Shown here one piece after another: positions 24,145-32,815 of a stretch of 64,000 nucleotides of DNA. Each line of letters begins with the position of its first letter. Position 1 is the first letter of the stretch. The position numbers and the translations under genes were made by a program. The notes under the pieces were generated by a model. The model worked only from the letters and a program-made list of their open reading frames with translations, ran no database searches and had not been told where the DNA came from. The DNA lies in contig NZ_PPAW01000003.1 of NCBI RefSeq assembly GCF_002913225.1, positions 1-64,000 of the forward strand, in the 5' to 3' direction. This stretch comes from Campylobacter concisus (GTDB lineage: Bacteria; Campylobacterota; Campylobacteria; Campylobacterales; Campylobacteraceae).

Positions 24145-25702
24145 GCGCCCTATAGATCACGTAGTTTGCAAGCACCTTCTTGCCGTAGTTTCTAGTCTCT
24201 GCAACAGGGACAAATTCTAGCGATAAAAACGGCTCAAATTTTCCCTCTTTAAACATATCATCTCTTGTGATGAGCTTTTTGGTAAATCCGATACCGCCGT
24301 TATATGCGTAGGCTGTAAAGAGCGGATGAAAAAGAAATTTATCAAGGTAGTTTAGGTGGTGATTTGCAAATTTAAATGCAACATCAGTTTTAAAAAGATC
24401 GTCTTGGTCAAAATTTGGAATTTTTAGCTCTTTTTTGCCGATCGCATTTGCAAGAAATGGCATAAACTGCATCATGCCAAGGGCGTAAGAGGTCGAGACG
24501 ACGCTTGGGATAAAGAGGCTCTCTTGCCTTGCTAGCGCGTATATCATCGCTTTGCGCTGTGACTCTATGCCCTCGAGCTCAGGCGAGTTTGGCATCAAAA
24601 AGTACTGCTTCTCCCAGCCATGCGCCTTTTGCATAAAGTATGCGTATGCGCCGATGCTCTCGTTTGTGTAAAATCTCATCGCAAATTCGCTTGCCTGCGT
24701 GCCGTTCATATCCTTTGCAAGGGCTGCGGTTTTGTTCCATAAAAATGGATCGCTTACATCAAAATTTTCGATATTTTGCTTGCTAGGCCTTGGCACGATC
24801 ACCTCAAGTGGCTCGCCACCGACCAAATCTCTTGCATAAAGTGAGTAGATATTTGCATCTTTGCTAGCACTTAGCTCTTTTAAAAAGCTCTCATTTTTGC
24901 TTATCTGATAGAGCCAAAAGGTCGCATTATCCCTTTGCCAAGCCCTATCAAAAGTGCTTTTGGCTCTTGTGAAAAAGCTAAATGCAACGTCATTTTGACC
25001 AAGCAAGATAGCGTTTAGCCCAAGCGTAAATGCGTCGCTTTTTTCAGTGACAGCTGGATCTATGTTAAGTAAATTTCTTCTAAAGCTTTCATATTTTTTA
25101 TTAAACACGACGTCGTTTAATAAATTTGTAAAGCCCTTTTGCATGTAGAGCTTGTTCATAAAATTTGCTTCAAAGCTTGCGCTAAAAAGGGCATTTTTAC
25201 TTTGTGGGTTTGAAGCGTTAAAAAGCTCTAAAAAGCTCTTTGTATCGTTTAAATTTACAAATGCCTGAGCTGGATTTACTTCATTCAACGCAAGTAAAAT
25301 TTTGGCTTTTTCTGGATTTGTGCTTGCAAGATTTGCCGCTAAAATTTCACGAGTTTGGTTATCAAGCTTTAGAGAAAAGCTCATCGTTGTTAGTAAATTT
25401 TGGCAAGCCAAGCTAGCACTTGTGATGTTGCTTGCGTTTATGCCAGGACATTTGCTAGGGGCTGCTTTTGGAGGTAAAATTTTGTTGATTGATTTTTGAA
25501 CTAAGCCACTTTTTCTAAAAATGTCGCGTGAAAGCTCAACTATCTGCTCTTTTGTGTAGCTACCCTCGTTTATAAGGCGGTTTATATAGTAGTCTTTTGC
25601 AAGGCTTTTTGGCTCGTTTTTTAGCTCCTCGTAGGTGTAAATTTTAGCTAAAAGAGCAACGCAGGCTAAAGAGAGGATACTAAAGTGACGCAGCAAAAAC
25701 AA
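24065..25702 (-). CDS. slt: Soluble lytic murein transglycosylase
   Basis: A 545-residue periplasmic enzyme that cleaves peptidoglycan strands to 1,6-anhydro ends. The signal peptide is MFLLRHFSILSLACVALLAK; a long superhelical U-type domain follows, and the catalytic SLT domain lies near residues 380-520. That domain has ALARQESLF with the catalytic Glu, YALGMMQFMPFLA, and AYNGGIG. The start is probably TTG 25702, with AAGG seven bases upstream, 23 bases inside yggT, so yggT and slt are coupled. Its 3' end overlaps a convergent lipoprotein gene by 80 bases. Confidence 0.92.
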   Translation of the reverse strand: MFLLRHFSILSLACVALLAKIYTYEELKNEPKSLAKDYYINRLINEGSYTKEQIVELSRDIFRKSGLVQKSINKILPPKAAPSKCPGINASNITSASLACQNLLTTMSFSLKLDNQTREILAANLASTNPEKAKILLALNEVNPAQAFVNLNDTKSFLELFNASNPQSKNALFSASFEANFMNKLYMQKGFTNLLNDVVFNKKYESFRRNLLNIDPAVTEKSDAFTLGLNAILLGQNDVAFSFFTRAKSTFDRAWQRDNATFWLYQISKNESFLKELSASKDANIYSLYARDLVGGEPLEVIVPRPSKQNIENFDVSDPFLWNKTAALAKDMNGTQASEFAMRFYTNESIGAYAYFMQKAHGWEKQYFLMPNSPELEGIESQRKAMIYALARQESLFIPSVVSTSYALGMMQFMPFLANAIGKKELKIPNFDQDDLFKTDVAFKFANHHLNYLDKFLFHPLFTAYAYNGGIGFTKKLITRDDMFKEGKFEPFLSLEFVPVAETRNYGKKVLANYVIYRALTGSSIKISQLFENLTKPALTDKFRN

Positions 25703-25973
25703 ATAAAAGCCTTATTAGAAATTGACTTAAAAATTGAAGTGCCAAAAGCACGATGAGTGGGGCAAAGTCGATGCCGTTAAATTCTGTTTTTATATAGCGT
25801 CTAATGAAGCTATAAACAGGATCAGTCAGTCTGTAAAGTAGCTGCACGATCGGCGAGCTAGGATCAGGCTTGACCCAGCTAACAAGCGCTGCTGCGATGA
25901 TGATCCACGTATAGACATTGACGATGATGCTTAAGATGTTTGCGATCGCTGTAAATAGTGTCGAAAGTATCAT
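25680..25973 (-). CDS. YggT family membrane protein
   Basis: A 97-residue protein with two hydrophobic regions around a central amphipathic stretch; WVKPDPSSPIVQLLYRLTDPVYSFIRRYI (about residues 33-61) is the YggT signature. The family is widespread and linked to osmotic tolerance and chromosome or cell-division functions, without an agreed activity. It lies between gltX and slt on the same strand and overlaps slt by 23 bases. Confidence 0.88.
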   Translation of the reverse strand: MILSTLFTAIANILSIIVNVYTWIIIAAALVSWVKPDPSSPIVQLLYRLTDPVYSFIRRYIKTEFNGIDFAPLIVLLALQFLSQFLIRLLFVFAASL

Positions 25974-25981
25974 TTTTGCTC

Positions 25982-27277
25982 CTAGATTAAAATTTTGCCT
26001 AGATCATCTTTGATCAGCGGATAGAGCTCGCTTAGCTCAGGGCCATGAAGGTCGTTTGTAAGCAGCGCACGTAGCGGCATGAAAAAGTTTTTACCTTTTA
26101 AATTTGTAGCGCTCATAAGCTCTTTTTTAAACTCATCAAATGTTTCGCACGCTTTTAAATTACGAGCTGCTTCTTTTATGATCTCAAATTCGTTTTTATA
26201 CTCATCTGGAGCTATTTTTGGTGAGTATATAGCCTCTACTTTTGCCTTTATCTCAGGCACTAGAGAGCTCTCTTGAGTGTAAAATTTAACTAGCTCAACC
26301 TTACTCTCATCCACGCCAAAGATCTCTCTTATGCGCTCTTTTGAGGCAAGTTTGATGTGCTCTCTATTTATCTGCTCAAGCTTTTTCACGTCAAATCTAG
26401 CGGGCGAGCGTGAAATTTTGGTTATATCAAACCACTTTACTGCATCTTCTATCGTAAAAATTTCAGTTGGAGTTTTGTTGCCAAGAAGTATCAGATAGTT
26501 TGCGATCGCCTCAGGCAAAAATCCCTGTTCAAAGAGCCATTTTACGCTTGATTCGTTCTCGCGTTTGCTCATTTTTTTGCCCTCTATATTTAAAAGGATA
26601 GGCAAATGCGCATAGTTCATCTTGCCGGTGTAGCCAAGTCCCTCGCGTATGAGGTCTTGCTTTGGTGTGTTGCTCACGTGATCCTCGCCGCGTATGACAA
26701 AGGTGACGCCTTCTAGCATATCATCAACCGCGCAGGCGAAGTTATAAGTTGGAGTCTTATCCGCTCTCATGATGACAAAGCTATCAACTGCGTCTGGCTC
26801 GAAGCTTAGCTCGCCTTTGATCGCATCTGTAAAGCTCATCGTGCGTGTTGGTTTTTTCATGCGGATGACAAATGGCTTCTCGCAGTTTAAAACTTCAGCG
26901 TCGCTTAGCCTCTCGCATGTGCCGTCATATCTATATGCCACGCCTTGCTCTTTTGCTTTTTGCTTTTTAGCTTCGAGCTCTTCTTCTGTGCAAAAGCAGG
27001 CAAAGGCCTTTTTGTCGATGAGTAGCTTTGATGCAAGCTGTCTGTGGAATTTTAAATTTTCACTTTGGATGTAAATTTGCTCTGGTTTTATGCCAAATTT
27101 GCTCAAAATTTCTAAGATATCTTTCTCTTTTCCTTCGATATTTCGCTCTTTGTCGGTATCTTCTATGCGTAAAATAAAGCCACTTTTATCTTGCAAAGAA
27201 CAAATATAGTTGAAAATAGCAGCACGTAAATTTCCTATGTGCATATCTCCTGTTGGAGAGGGTGCAAAACGATACAT
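25982..27277 (-). CDS. gltX: Glutamate--tRNA ligase
   Basis: A 431-residue class I synthetase. The first signature is [15 protein letters not shown] (residues 4-18) and the second is GKKMSKREN (KMSKR form, near residue 236). Campylobacter genomes carry two GltX proteins, one able to charge tRNA-Gln for the amidotransferase route; this window does not show which one this is. The ATG at 27277 is the first gene of the gltX-yggT-slt run. mscL is divergent across 146 bases. Confidence 0.92.
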   Translation of the reverse strand: MYRFAPSPTGDMHIGNLRAAIFNYICSLQDKSGFILRIEDTDKERNIEGKEKDILEILSKFGIKPEQIYIQSENLKFHRQLASKLLIDKKAFACFCTEEELEAKKQKAKEQGVAYRYDGTCERLSDAEVLNCEKPFVIRMKKPTRTMSFTDAIKGELSFEPDAVDSFVIMRADKTPTYNFACAVDDMLEGVTFVIRGEDHVSNTPKQDLIREGLGYTGKMNYAHLPILLNIEGKKMSKRENESSVKWLFEQGFLPEAIANYLILLGNKTPTEIFTIEDAVKWFDITKISRSPARFDVKKLEQINREHIKLASKERIREIFGVDESKVELVKFYTQESSLVPEIKAKVEAIYSPKIAPDEYKNEFEIIKEAARNLKACETFDEFKKELMSATNLKGKNFFMPLRALLTNDLHGPELSELYPLIKDDLGKILI

Positions 27278-27381
27278 AAGCTCATTCCTTACGTTAAATT
27301 TGAAGTTTGGATTATAACACTAGCTTGATAAATTTAAAGTTATGTAATTTTAAATTTTTAGGCTAAGCAAAGCATATTTTT

Positions 27382-27389
27382 TATAAAAT
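27382..27389 (+). promoter_or_regulatory. mscL -10 element
   Basis: TATAAAAT preceded by a T-run, 35 bases before the mscL start, in the divergent gltX/mscL gap. Confidence 0.5.
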
Positions 27390-27423
27390 CCGCACGAAAA
27401 TTTAACTATAAACAGGAGAAAGA

Positions 27424-27831
27424 ATGAGTTTTATCAGCGAATTTAAAGAATTTGCGATGCGCGGAAATGTCATAGATATGGCAGTGGGTGTTGTTATCGG
27501 TGGAGCATTTGGAAAGATTGTCTCATCACTGGTTGGCGATATTATCATGCCAGTGGTTGGCGTTATAACAGGCGGTGTAAATTTCACTGATCTTAAGCTA
27601 ACACTAAAAGAAGCTGCAGAAGGTGCGCCAGCTGTTACGATAAACTATGGCTCATTTATACAAACAATGGTTGATTTTTTAATCATTGCGTTTTGTATTT
27701 TTTGCGTCATCAAAGCTTTAAATACACTTAAAAACAAACTACCAAAAGAAGAAGAGGCAGCTCCTGCAGAGCCTGAAACTCCAGCTGATATAGCACTTCT
27801 GACTGAGATCAGAGATCTTCTAAAAAAATAA
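27424..27831 (+). CDS. mscL: Large-conductance mechanosensitive channel
   Basis: A 135-residue protein with two membrane helices: the pore helix after [25 protein letters not shown] (about residues 13-38) and the second at about 77-100. MscL opens under membrane tension and releases solutes in hypo-osmotic shock. The C-terminal cytoplasmic helix is [11 protein letters not shown], with an acidic/Pro-rich linker [14 protein letters not shown] before it. The ATG follows ACAGGAGAAAG. A strong hairpin ends the unit at 27841-27864. Confidence 0.94.
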   Translation: MSFISEFKEFAMRGNVIDMAVGVVIGGAFGKIVSSLVGDIIMPVVGVITGGVNFTDLKLTLKEAAEGAPAVTINYGSFIQTMVDFLIIAFCIFCVIKALNTLKNKLPKEEEAAPAEPETPADIALLTEIRDLLKK

Positions 27832-27840
27832 ATTTTTTAA

Positions 27841-27864
27841 TCAAAGGGAGAAAGCTCCCTTTGA
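27841..27864 (+). terminator. Hairpin after mscL
   Basis: Perfect stem TCAAAGGGAG / CTCCCTTTGA with loop AAAG, ten bases past the mscL stop. T-rich before, no T-run directly after. Confidence 0.6.
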
Positions 27865-27929
27865 AATCCGTTAAATTTTGTCCTATTTTTTATGCTAAAA
27901 TGCTTTTTTATCTTAAAAGCGAGTAAAAT

Positions 27930-28568
27930 ATGATAGAACAAATCCCATTTTTCCAAGGCCTTGACGCAGAGGACCTAGCTAAACTTGAAGCAATCAGTGT
28001 TGTTAAAAAATATAAAAAAGGCGAGTTTTTATTTATAGAAGGCGAGGAGCCAAAGTGGCTTACGTTTTTGATAACTGGCTCAGTTAAGCTTTATAAAACT
28101 ACGGCAAATGGCAAGGAAATTTTTATCCATCAGCTTGCACCTATGAATTTTGTAGCTGAAGTCGTAAATTTTGAAAATATCCCTTATCCAGCAAGCGCCA
28201 TTTTTACTATCTCTGGCGAGGTTTTAAAGATAAATTATGAAAAATTTGAAGCACAATTTTTAACAAAGCCAGAAATTTGCATGAAATTTCTAAAATCAAT
28301 GGCTCAAAAGATAAGGATCACTACAAATTTACTCCACCAAGAACTAATACTTAGCTCTGAAGAGAAGGTGGCTAGGTTCATTCTAGATCATGAAGATCTA
28401 TTTAATGAACTAAAGCATACAAAAATTTCATTAATACTCAATATGACTCCAGAAACTTTTTCGAGAATTTTAAATAAATTTAAAACAAATGGTTTGGTAA
28501 AACTTGATGAGAAGAACCAAATTCTAGAGAAAAATGTAGGTGGGCTACAAGAAATTTATTCTTATTGA
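27930..28568 (+). CDS. Crp/Fnr-family transcription regulator
   Basis: A 212-residue regulator with an N-terminal cyclic-nucleotide-binding-type beta-barrel (about residues 5-115; KKGEFLFIEGEEPKWLTFLITGSVKLYK), a long dimer helix (about 118-145) and a C-terminal winged HTH (LNMTPETFSRILNKFKTNGLVK). It has no N-terminal cysteine cluster, so it is not an oxygen-sensing Fnr of the classical kind; the single Cys is in KPEICMKF. It resembles NssR/Dnr-like regulators of nitrosative stress. It lies 120 bases before haoC on the same strand. The Fnr-like boxes at norB and hcp make those genes candidate targets, which is inference. Confidence 0.85.
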   Translation: MIEQIPFFQGLDAEDLAKLEAISVVKKYKKGEFLFIEGEEPKWLTFLITGSVKLYKTTANGKEIFIHQLAPMNFVAEVVNFENIPYPASAIFTISGEVLKINYEKFEAQFLTKPEICMKFLKSMAQKIRITTNLLHQELILSSEEKVARFILDHEDLFNELKHTKISLILNMTPETFSRILNKFKTNGLVKLDEKNQILEKNVGGLQEIYSY

Positions 28569-28646
28569 AAGTTAATATCAAATAAATATTTTCATTTACT
28601 TAAAGAAAAAATTTATATATTTTTGGATAGTATTCGTCTAAAATTT

Positions 28647-28662
28647 TCGTAAAAATTTACGA
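28647..28662. promoter_or_regulatory. Palindrome in the haoC leader
   Basis: TCGTAAA-AA-TTTACGA, two perfect 7-bp arms, 27 bases before the haoC start codon. It could be an operator or, in RNA, a short hairpin near the ribosome site (AGGAGG at 28679-28684). A possible -10 (TAGTAT, 28628-28633) would place it just downstream of the transcript start. Confidence 0.35.
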
Positions 28663-28688
28663 TATATTGATAAATTCAGGAGGAAATT

Positions 28689-29261
28689 TTGGCTGAAGTT
28701 AAGAAGAAATTTTTTGTTTGGTCATCTGTGATAATAGGCATCGTAATCGGCCTTATCGCTTCTATGGGCATAGCTGATGCACTTCATGCGACTGGTAGCG
28801 GATTTGTCTGTACCATGTGTCACACGATGGATCCTATGAATGCTGCATATCATGAAGATGTACACGGCGGCAATAACAAGCTTGGCATAAAAGCTGAATG
28901 TTCAGCCTGTCACCTAAATCATACAAGTGCCTATACCTATGTACTTACAAAACTTAAAGTATCGATAAATGATGGCTATAAGACATTTTTTACAGATACA
29001 GACAAGATCGACTGGCGTAAAAAACGCGAGCATGCATCTCACTTTGTCTATGATAGTGGTTGTATGACTTGCCACTCAAATTTAAAAAATGTTATTCAAG
29101 CTGGTAAATCATTTTTGCCACATAGAGATTATTTCGTTCTTGGAAATCCTAATAAAAAATCATGTGTTGATTGCCATGAGCATGTTGGTCACAAAAATTT
29201 AGGACTACAAATGGATAAATTTGAAGCAATTAAAAAACAAGAAAACAATAAAACCAAGTAA
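28689..29261 (+). CDS. haoC: HaoC, NapC/NrfH-type tetrahaem cytochrome c
   Basis: A 190-residue membrane-anchored cytochrome with one N-terminal helix (about residues 9-30) and four haem motifs: CTMCH (41-45), CSACH (71-75), CMTCH (125-129) and CVDCH (159-163). The first is followed by M at position 47, as in NrfH, where Met is close to haem 1. It should oxidise menaquinol and pass electrons to the octahaem protein encoded next. The start is TTG 28689 behind AGGAGG. I call it HaoC rather than NrfH because its partner has eight CXXCH motifs and is Hao-like, not NrfA. Confidence 0.88.
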   Translation: MAEVKKKFFVWSSVIIGIVIGLIASMGIADALHATGSGFVCTMCHTMDPMNAAYHEDVHGGNNKLGIKAECSACHLNHTSAYTYVLTKLKVSINDGYKTFFTDTDKIDWRKKREHASHFVYDSGCMTCHSNLKNVIQAGKSFLPHRDYFVLGNPNKKSCVDCHEHVGHKNLGLQMDKFEAIKKQENNKTK

Positions 29262-29270
29262 GGAGGAGAG

Positions 29271-30641
29271 ATGTTTAAAAAGTCGCTAATGTTATTAGCC
29301 TGTCTAATGTCTTTTGGCTTTGCCGCAAACATGGATGCAAATAAATCTGACGCTTTAAACCTTAATGTTGTAAAAAACATTAAAGTTGCTCACAAAATGT
29401 CAGACTTATCAAAAAGCTGTGTTGAGTGCCACGCTAAAGAGACACCCGGCATAGTTGCCGATTGGAAAAATAGTCGCCACGCTCACGTTGGCGTAAGTTG
29501 TATGGATTGCCACTCTGTAAATGCAGATAATCCTATGGCTTCAGTTAAGGTGCATCCAAAAGATTCTAACAACCATGTTTCAATGCTAGTTAGCCCAAAA
29601 ACTTGTGCTAAGTGCCACGAAAACGAAGTTGATGAACTAGTAAAGAGCGGTCACGCAAGAGCTGCTATGCAAATGTATGCTAATCCTGCAATGGTGAAAC
29701 TAATGTATCACTATGAGGGAGCAGATCATCCTGACTTTAAAATGGCTCCAGATGCCACTGGTTGTTCTCAGTGCCACGGAACCGTCATCAAACTAGACGC
29801 TGATCACAAACCTACAAAAGAGACTTGGCCAAACTATGGTATAGGCAATGTTTATCCAGATGGTGGCGTAGGTAACTGTAAATCATGTCACAGCGCGCAC
29901 ACATTTAGCGTAGCTGAAGCTAGAAAACCAGCTGCTTGTGCATCTTGCCACCTTGGACCTGATCACCCAGATATTGAGATCTTTAACAACTCAATGCACG
30001 GACATATCTATAACAGTGAAGCTCACAAATGGAACTTTGATGCTGCTCCTGATACATGGGATGTACCAGACTTTAGAGCTCCAACTTGTGCAGCTTGCCA
30101 CATGAGTGGTGTTGGTGAAACAACAACAACTCACAACGTTTCAAGAAGACTAAAATGGAACCTATGGGGCATCAGCAGTAAGCTAAGAACAGCTGGTGAT
30201 GAACAAGCTGCTGCTATTTACGAAAAAACTGGCAAACTAAACATAGGAACACCTCTAGCAGGTCACCCAAGTGGCGATCCTGAAAAAGCACGTGCTGAGA
30301 TGAAACTAGTTTGTAAAGCTTGCCACTCTACAACTCACACAGATAACTTCTTCATTATGGGTGATAAACAAGTAGAGCTTTATAACGTTTATAGCGCTGA
30401 AGCAACTAAGATGCTTGAAGAGTTGAAAGCTAAAAACCTACTACTAGAAGATGCTTGGTCAGATGAATTCCAAGATGTCTATTATCATATGTGGCACCAT
30501 GAAGGTCGTCGTATGAGACAAGGCGCTCTAATGGGTGGCCCTGACTACTCACACTGGCATGGTGTATTCGAAGTTAAAAATGATATAAGAAAACTTCGCA
30601 AGATCTACAAAAAAAGAATGGAATCTGGTAAAGTAGAGTAA
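29271..30641 (+). CDS. haoA: Epsilon-Hao octahaem cytochrome c (ammonifying nitrite/hydroxylamine reductase)
   Basis: A 456-residue periplasmic protein with signal peptide (MFKKSLMLLACLMSFGFAAN) and exactly eight CXXCH motifs at residues 50, 77, 112, 165, 203, 223, 273 and 348. There is no CXXCK as in most NrfA. FNNSMHGHIYN and HHEGRRMRQGALMGGPDYSHWHG are Hao-family stretches. Proteins of this subfamily from C. fetus, C. curvus and deep-sea relatives reduce nitrite to ammonium and hydroxylamine to ammonium, with hardly any hydroxylamine oxidation (published for those species, not shown for this one). It follows haoC by nine bases with GGAGGAGAG, and a strong terminator ends the unit. Confidence 0.9.
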   Translation: MFKKSLMLLACLMSFGFAANMDANKSDALNLNVVKNIKVAHKMSDLSKSCVECHAKETPGIVADWKNSRHAHVGVSCMDCHSVNADNPMASVKVHPKDSNNHVSMLVSPKTCAKCHENEVDELVKSGHARAAMQMYANPAMVKLMYHYEGADHPDFKMAPDATGCSQCHGTVIKLDADHKPTKETWPNYGIGNVYPDGGVGNCKSCHSAHTFSVAEARKPAACASCHLGPDHPDIEIFNNSMHGHIYNSEAHKWNFDAAPDTWDVPDFRAPTCAACHMSGVGETTTTHNVSRRLKWNLWGISSKLRTAGDEQAAAIYEKTGKLNIGTPLAGHPSGDPEKARAEMKLVCKACHSTTHTDNFFIMGDKQVELYNVYSAEATKMLEELKAKNLLLEDAWSDEFQDVYYHMWHHEGRRMRQGALMGGPDYSHWHGVFEVKNDIRKLRKIYKKRMESGKVE

Positions 30642-30649
30642 TGCTTTTT

Positions 30650-30680
30650 AAGGTGGGAGATTTTCCCACCTTTTTATTTT
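30650..30680 (+). terminator. Rho-independent terminator after haoA
   Basis: AAGGTGGGA / TCCCACCTT, nine pairs, five-base loop, then TTTATTTT. Textbook form, nine bases past the haoA stop. Confidence 0.9.
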
Positions 30681-30835
30681 TAAATTCCAAAATTTTATCT
30701 TTTAGTTATTATCCTAAAGCAAATACCTTTTAACAATTATTTTTATAAATTTAAATCATAAAATCATACGGCTTAGCACTACAAATTGTTCTAAATAATT
30801 AATAAAATCTATAATGTAAATTTAAAAATATAAAA

Positions 30836-30841
30836 TATAAT
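30836..30841 (+). promoter_or_regulatory. -10 element before the phosphoesterase gene
   Basis: TATAAT about 27 bases before the TTG start at 30863, in the 180-base A/T-rich gap after the haoA terminator. Confidence 0.45.
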
Positions 30842-30862
30842 CTTTGTTTTTAAGGAGATATT

Positions 30863-31975
30863 TTGGGACTTTTTCGGATTATTATTGGGGCATTTATCTT
30901 TAGTGTTTTTACAAATTTATACTCATACAAACGTTTTATAAAAAAGGTATCTTTTTTTACTCCACATCTTAAAAAAATTCGCATATTTTTCTATATTATT
31001 AGCGCGCTTGAGTTTGTATTTGTTCTTCAATTAAGATTTTCTTTTTTAAATATAGAGCTATATTTGATAGCAGGAACTCTCATTGGTTTTTCACTATTTT
31101 TATTTGGTGTTAGTTTATTTTATGATGTTGTTAGATGCATTTGTTCAAAAGCTCATTTTAATCCCACAAGACGAAAATTTATTAAATTTTGCTTTGATGT
31201 GACATTTGTTGTTTTTATAGTTGCTTGCTTTTTAAAAGGAATTTTTAACGCACTTACTCCGCCAAAAATTAGACAAATTAGTATAAAAATAAAAAATTTA
31301 CAAAGCGATCTAAAAATAGCCATGATAACAGATGTGCATATTGGTGAGTTTTTGCAAAAGGACTTTGTTGCTGAGCTTGTAAAAGAGATAAATTTGGCTA
31401 GGCCAGACCTAGTGGTGATAGTTGGCGACTTGGTTGATATGAGAGCTGAGCTTATCGGCGATTTTTTAGATCCATTAAAAAACCTTAAAAGCACCTATGG
31501 CACCTTTTATGCCCCTGGCAATCACGAATACTACCATGGAGTTGATGGGATATTAGAAAAAATTCGCGCTCTAGGCATTAGGGTGCTTGGCAATAAAAAT
31601 GAAAAAATAGCTGGCATAAATTTAGCTGGGGTCTATGATCTAGCTGGCATAAGATTTAAAAATTTAGAGCCAAATTTAGACGAAGCACTAGCTGGACGCG
31701 ACCCAAATTTGCCGACCATCCTACTCTCTCATCAGCCAAAATTTATAAGAACTATGCAAAAAGATGTCGATCTAGTCCTTTGCGGTCACACGCATGCTGG
31801 ACAAATTTTCCCTTTTAGTATCCTAGTTTTGCTGGATCAGGGTTTTTTACATGGGCTTTATAAGATTAATGATAAAATGCAAGCTTATGTTAGTAGCGGT
31901 GCAGGATTTTGGGGACCTCCGGTTAGGATATTTGCTCCTAGTGAGATCGCTATTTTAAATTTAAGTAAGGAATAA
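30863..31975 (+). CDS. Membrane-bound calcineurin-like metallophosphoesterase
   Basis: A 370-residue protein with about four membrane helices in the first 140 residues and a C-terminal metallophosphoesterase domain. Metal-site motifs are ITDVHIG (about 154-160), VGDLVDM, GNHEYYHG and CGHTHAGQIFP. Such YkuE/YaeI-type proteins hydrolyse phosphodiesters, often in lipid or lipid-A metabolism, but the substrate is unknown. The start is TTG 30863 with AAGGAG. psd starts one base after its stop; the same pair exists in C. jejuni as I recall, which suggests a shared lipid role. Confidence 0.88.
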   Translation: MGLFRIIIGAFIFSVFTNLYSYKRFIKKVSFFTPHLKKIRIFFYIISALEFVFVLQLRFSFLNIELYLIAGTLIGFSLFLFGVSLFYDVVRCICSKAHFNPTRRKFIKFCFDVTFVVFIVACFLKGIFNALTPPKIRQISIKIKNLQSDLKIAMITDVHIGEFLQKDFVAELVKEINLARPDLVVIVGDLVDMRAELIGDFLDPLKNLKSTYGTFYAPGNHEYYHGVDGILEKIRALGIRVLGNKNEKIAGINLAGVYDLAGIRFKNLEPNLDEALAGRDPNLPTILLSHQPKFIRTMQKDVDLVLCGHTHAGQIFPFSILVLLDQGFLHGLYKINDKMQAYVSSGAGFWGPPVRIFAPSEIAILNLSKE

Positions 31976-31976
31976 A

Positions 31977-32780
31977 ATGAACAAGGACAATCTCTTCTCT
32001 CAAATTTTTGGTAAAGTTGCAAAATTAAATTTTTTCAAACCGCTTCAAGAGCTTATCAACTCCTTTTATGTAAAGCTATTTAAGATCGACATGAGCGAGT
32101 TTAAGCCATCAAATGAGTATAAAAATTTAAACGAACTTTTCACCAGAGAGCTCTTAAAGCCAAGAGAATTTGACGCAGCAGATGAGATATTTATAAGTCC
32201 TGTTGATGGCACTTGCCTTAGCTTTGGCACTACAAAAGAGCTAGAAGCTTTTAGTATAAAAGGTATGAATTACGGTCTAAAGGAGCTTTTAGGGCAGGGC
32301 GAGCTTGAGGGCGAGTTTGACTTTGCAAACATCTATCTTAGCCCAAAAGACTACCATCACTATCATGCGCCTTGCGATATTACGATAAAAAAAGCGGTCT
32401 ATATCCCTGGTAAGCTTTACAGTGTGGCGGTAAAATGGCTTGGCAAGGTCGATAGCCTTTATACTAAAAACGAGCGTGTGGCGCTACTTTGTGAGATGAA
32501 AAATGGCAAAAAACTTTGGCTAGTTTTTGTGGGCGCGCTAAACGTTGGCAAGATGAAATTTTGCTTTGATGAACGCATTCAAACAAATGCTATGGCAAAT
32601 TTTACGCAAATTTATGAGTATGAAAATTTACATATCAAAAAGGGTGAGCGCCTTGGAAATTTTGAGCTTGGCTCAACTATCGTCATACTTAGCGAAAAAG
32701 ATGCGATCGAATACAACCTCTTTGAAAACAAAGAACTAAAATTTGCTGAAGCTATCGGAATATTGAGGAAATATTCTTAA
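31977..32780 (+). CDS. psd: Phosphatidylserine decarboxylase
   Basis: A 267-residue enzyme that turns phosphatidylserine into phosphatidylethanolamine at the inner membrane. The self-cleavage motif LGST, where the pyruvoyl group forms from Ser, is in GNFELGSTIVIL near residue 242. DYHHYHAPCDI is the conserved His-rich stretch. The precursor is processed into a large beta and a small alpha chain. It follows the metallophosphoesterase gene by one base. Its 3' end faces licD. Confidence 0.94.
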   Translation: MNKDNLFSQIFGKVAKLNFFKPLQELINSFYVKLFKIDMSEFKPSNEYKNLNELFTRELLKPREFDAADEIFISPVDGTCLSFGTTKELEAFSIKGMNYGLKELLGQGELEGEFDFANIYLSPKDYHHYHAPCDITIKKAVYIPGKLYSVAVKWLGKVDSLYTKNERVALLCEMKNGKKLWLVFVGALNVGKMKFCFDERIQTNAMANFTQIYEYENLHIKKGERLGNFELGSTIVILSEKDAIEYNLFENKELKFAEAIGILRKYS

Positions 32781-32784
32781 AAAT

Positions 32785-32815
32785 ATATACTTATTTTGTG
32801 TCAAAATAAGTATAT
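32785..32815. terminator. 13-bp hairpin inside the 3' end of licD
   Basis: ATATACTTATTTT (32785-32797) pairs perfectly with AAAATAAGTATAT (32803-32815), loop GTGTC. It lies just past psd and covers the last codons and stop of licD, so it can end both transcripts. Confidence 0.75.

Noticed and set aside
28689..29261. NrfH naming for the tetrahaem protein
   Set aside because: Same family, but its partner is Hao-like, so HaoC is the better name.
29271..30641. NrfA nitrite reductase (pentahaem)
   Set aside because: Eight CXXCH motifs, no CXXCK, and Hao-type C-terminal stretches; this is epsilon-Hao.
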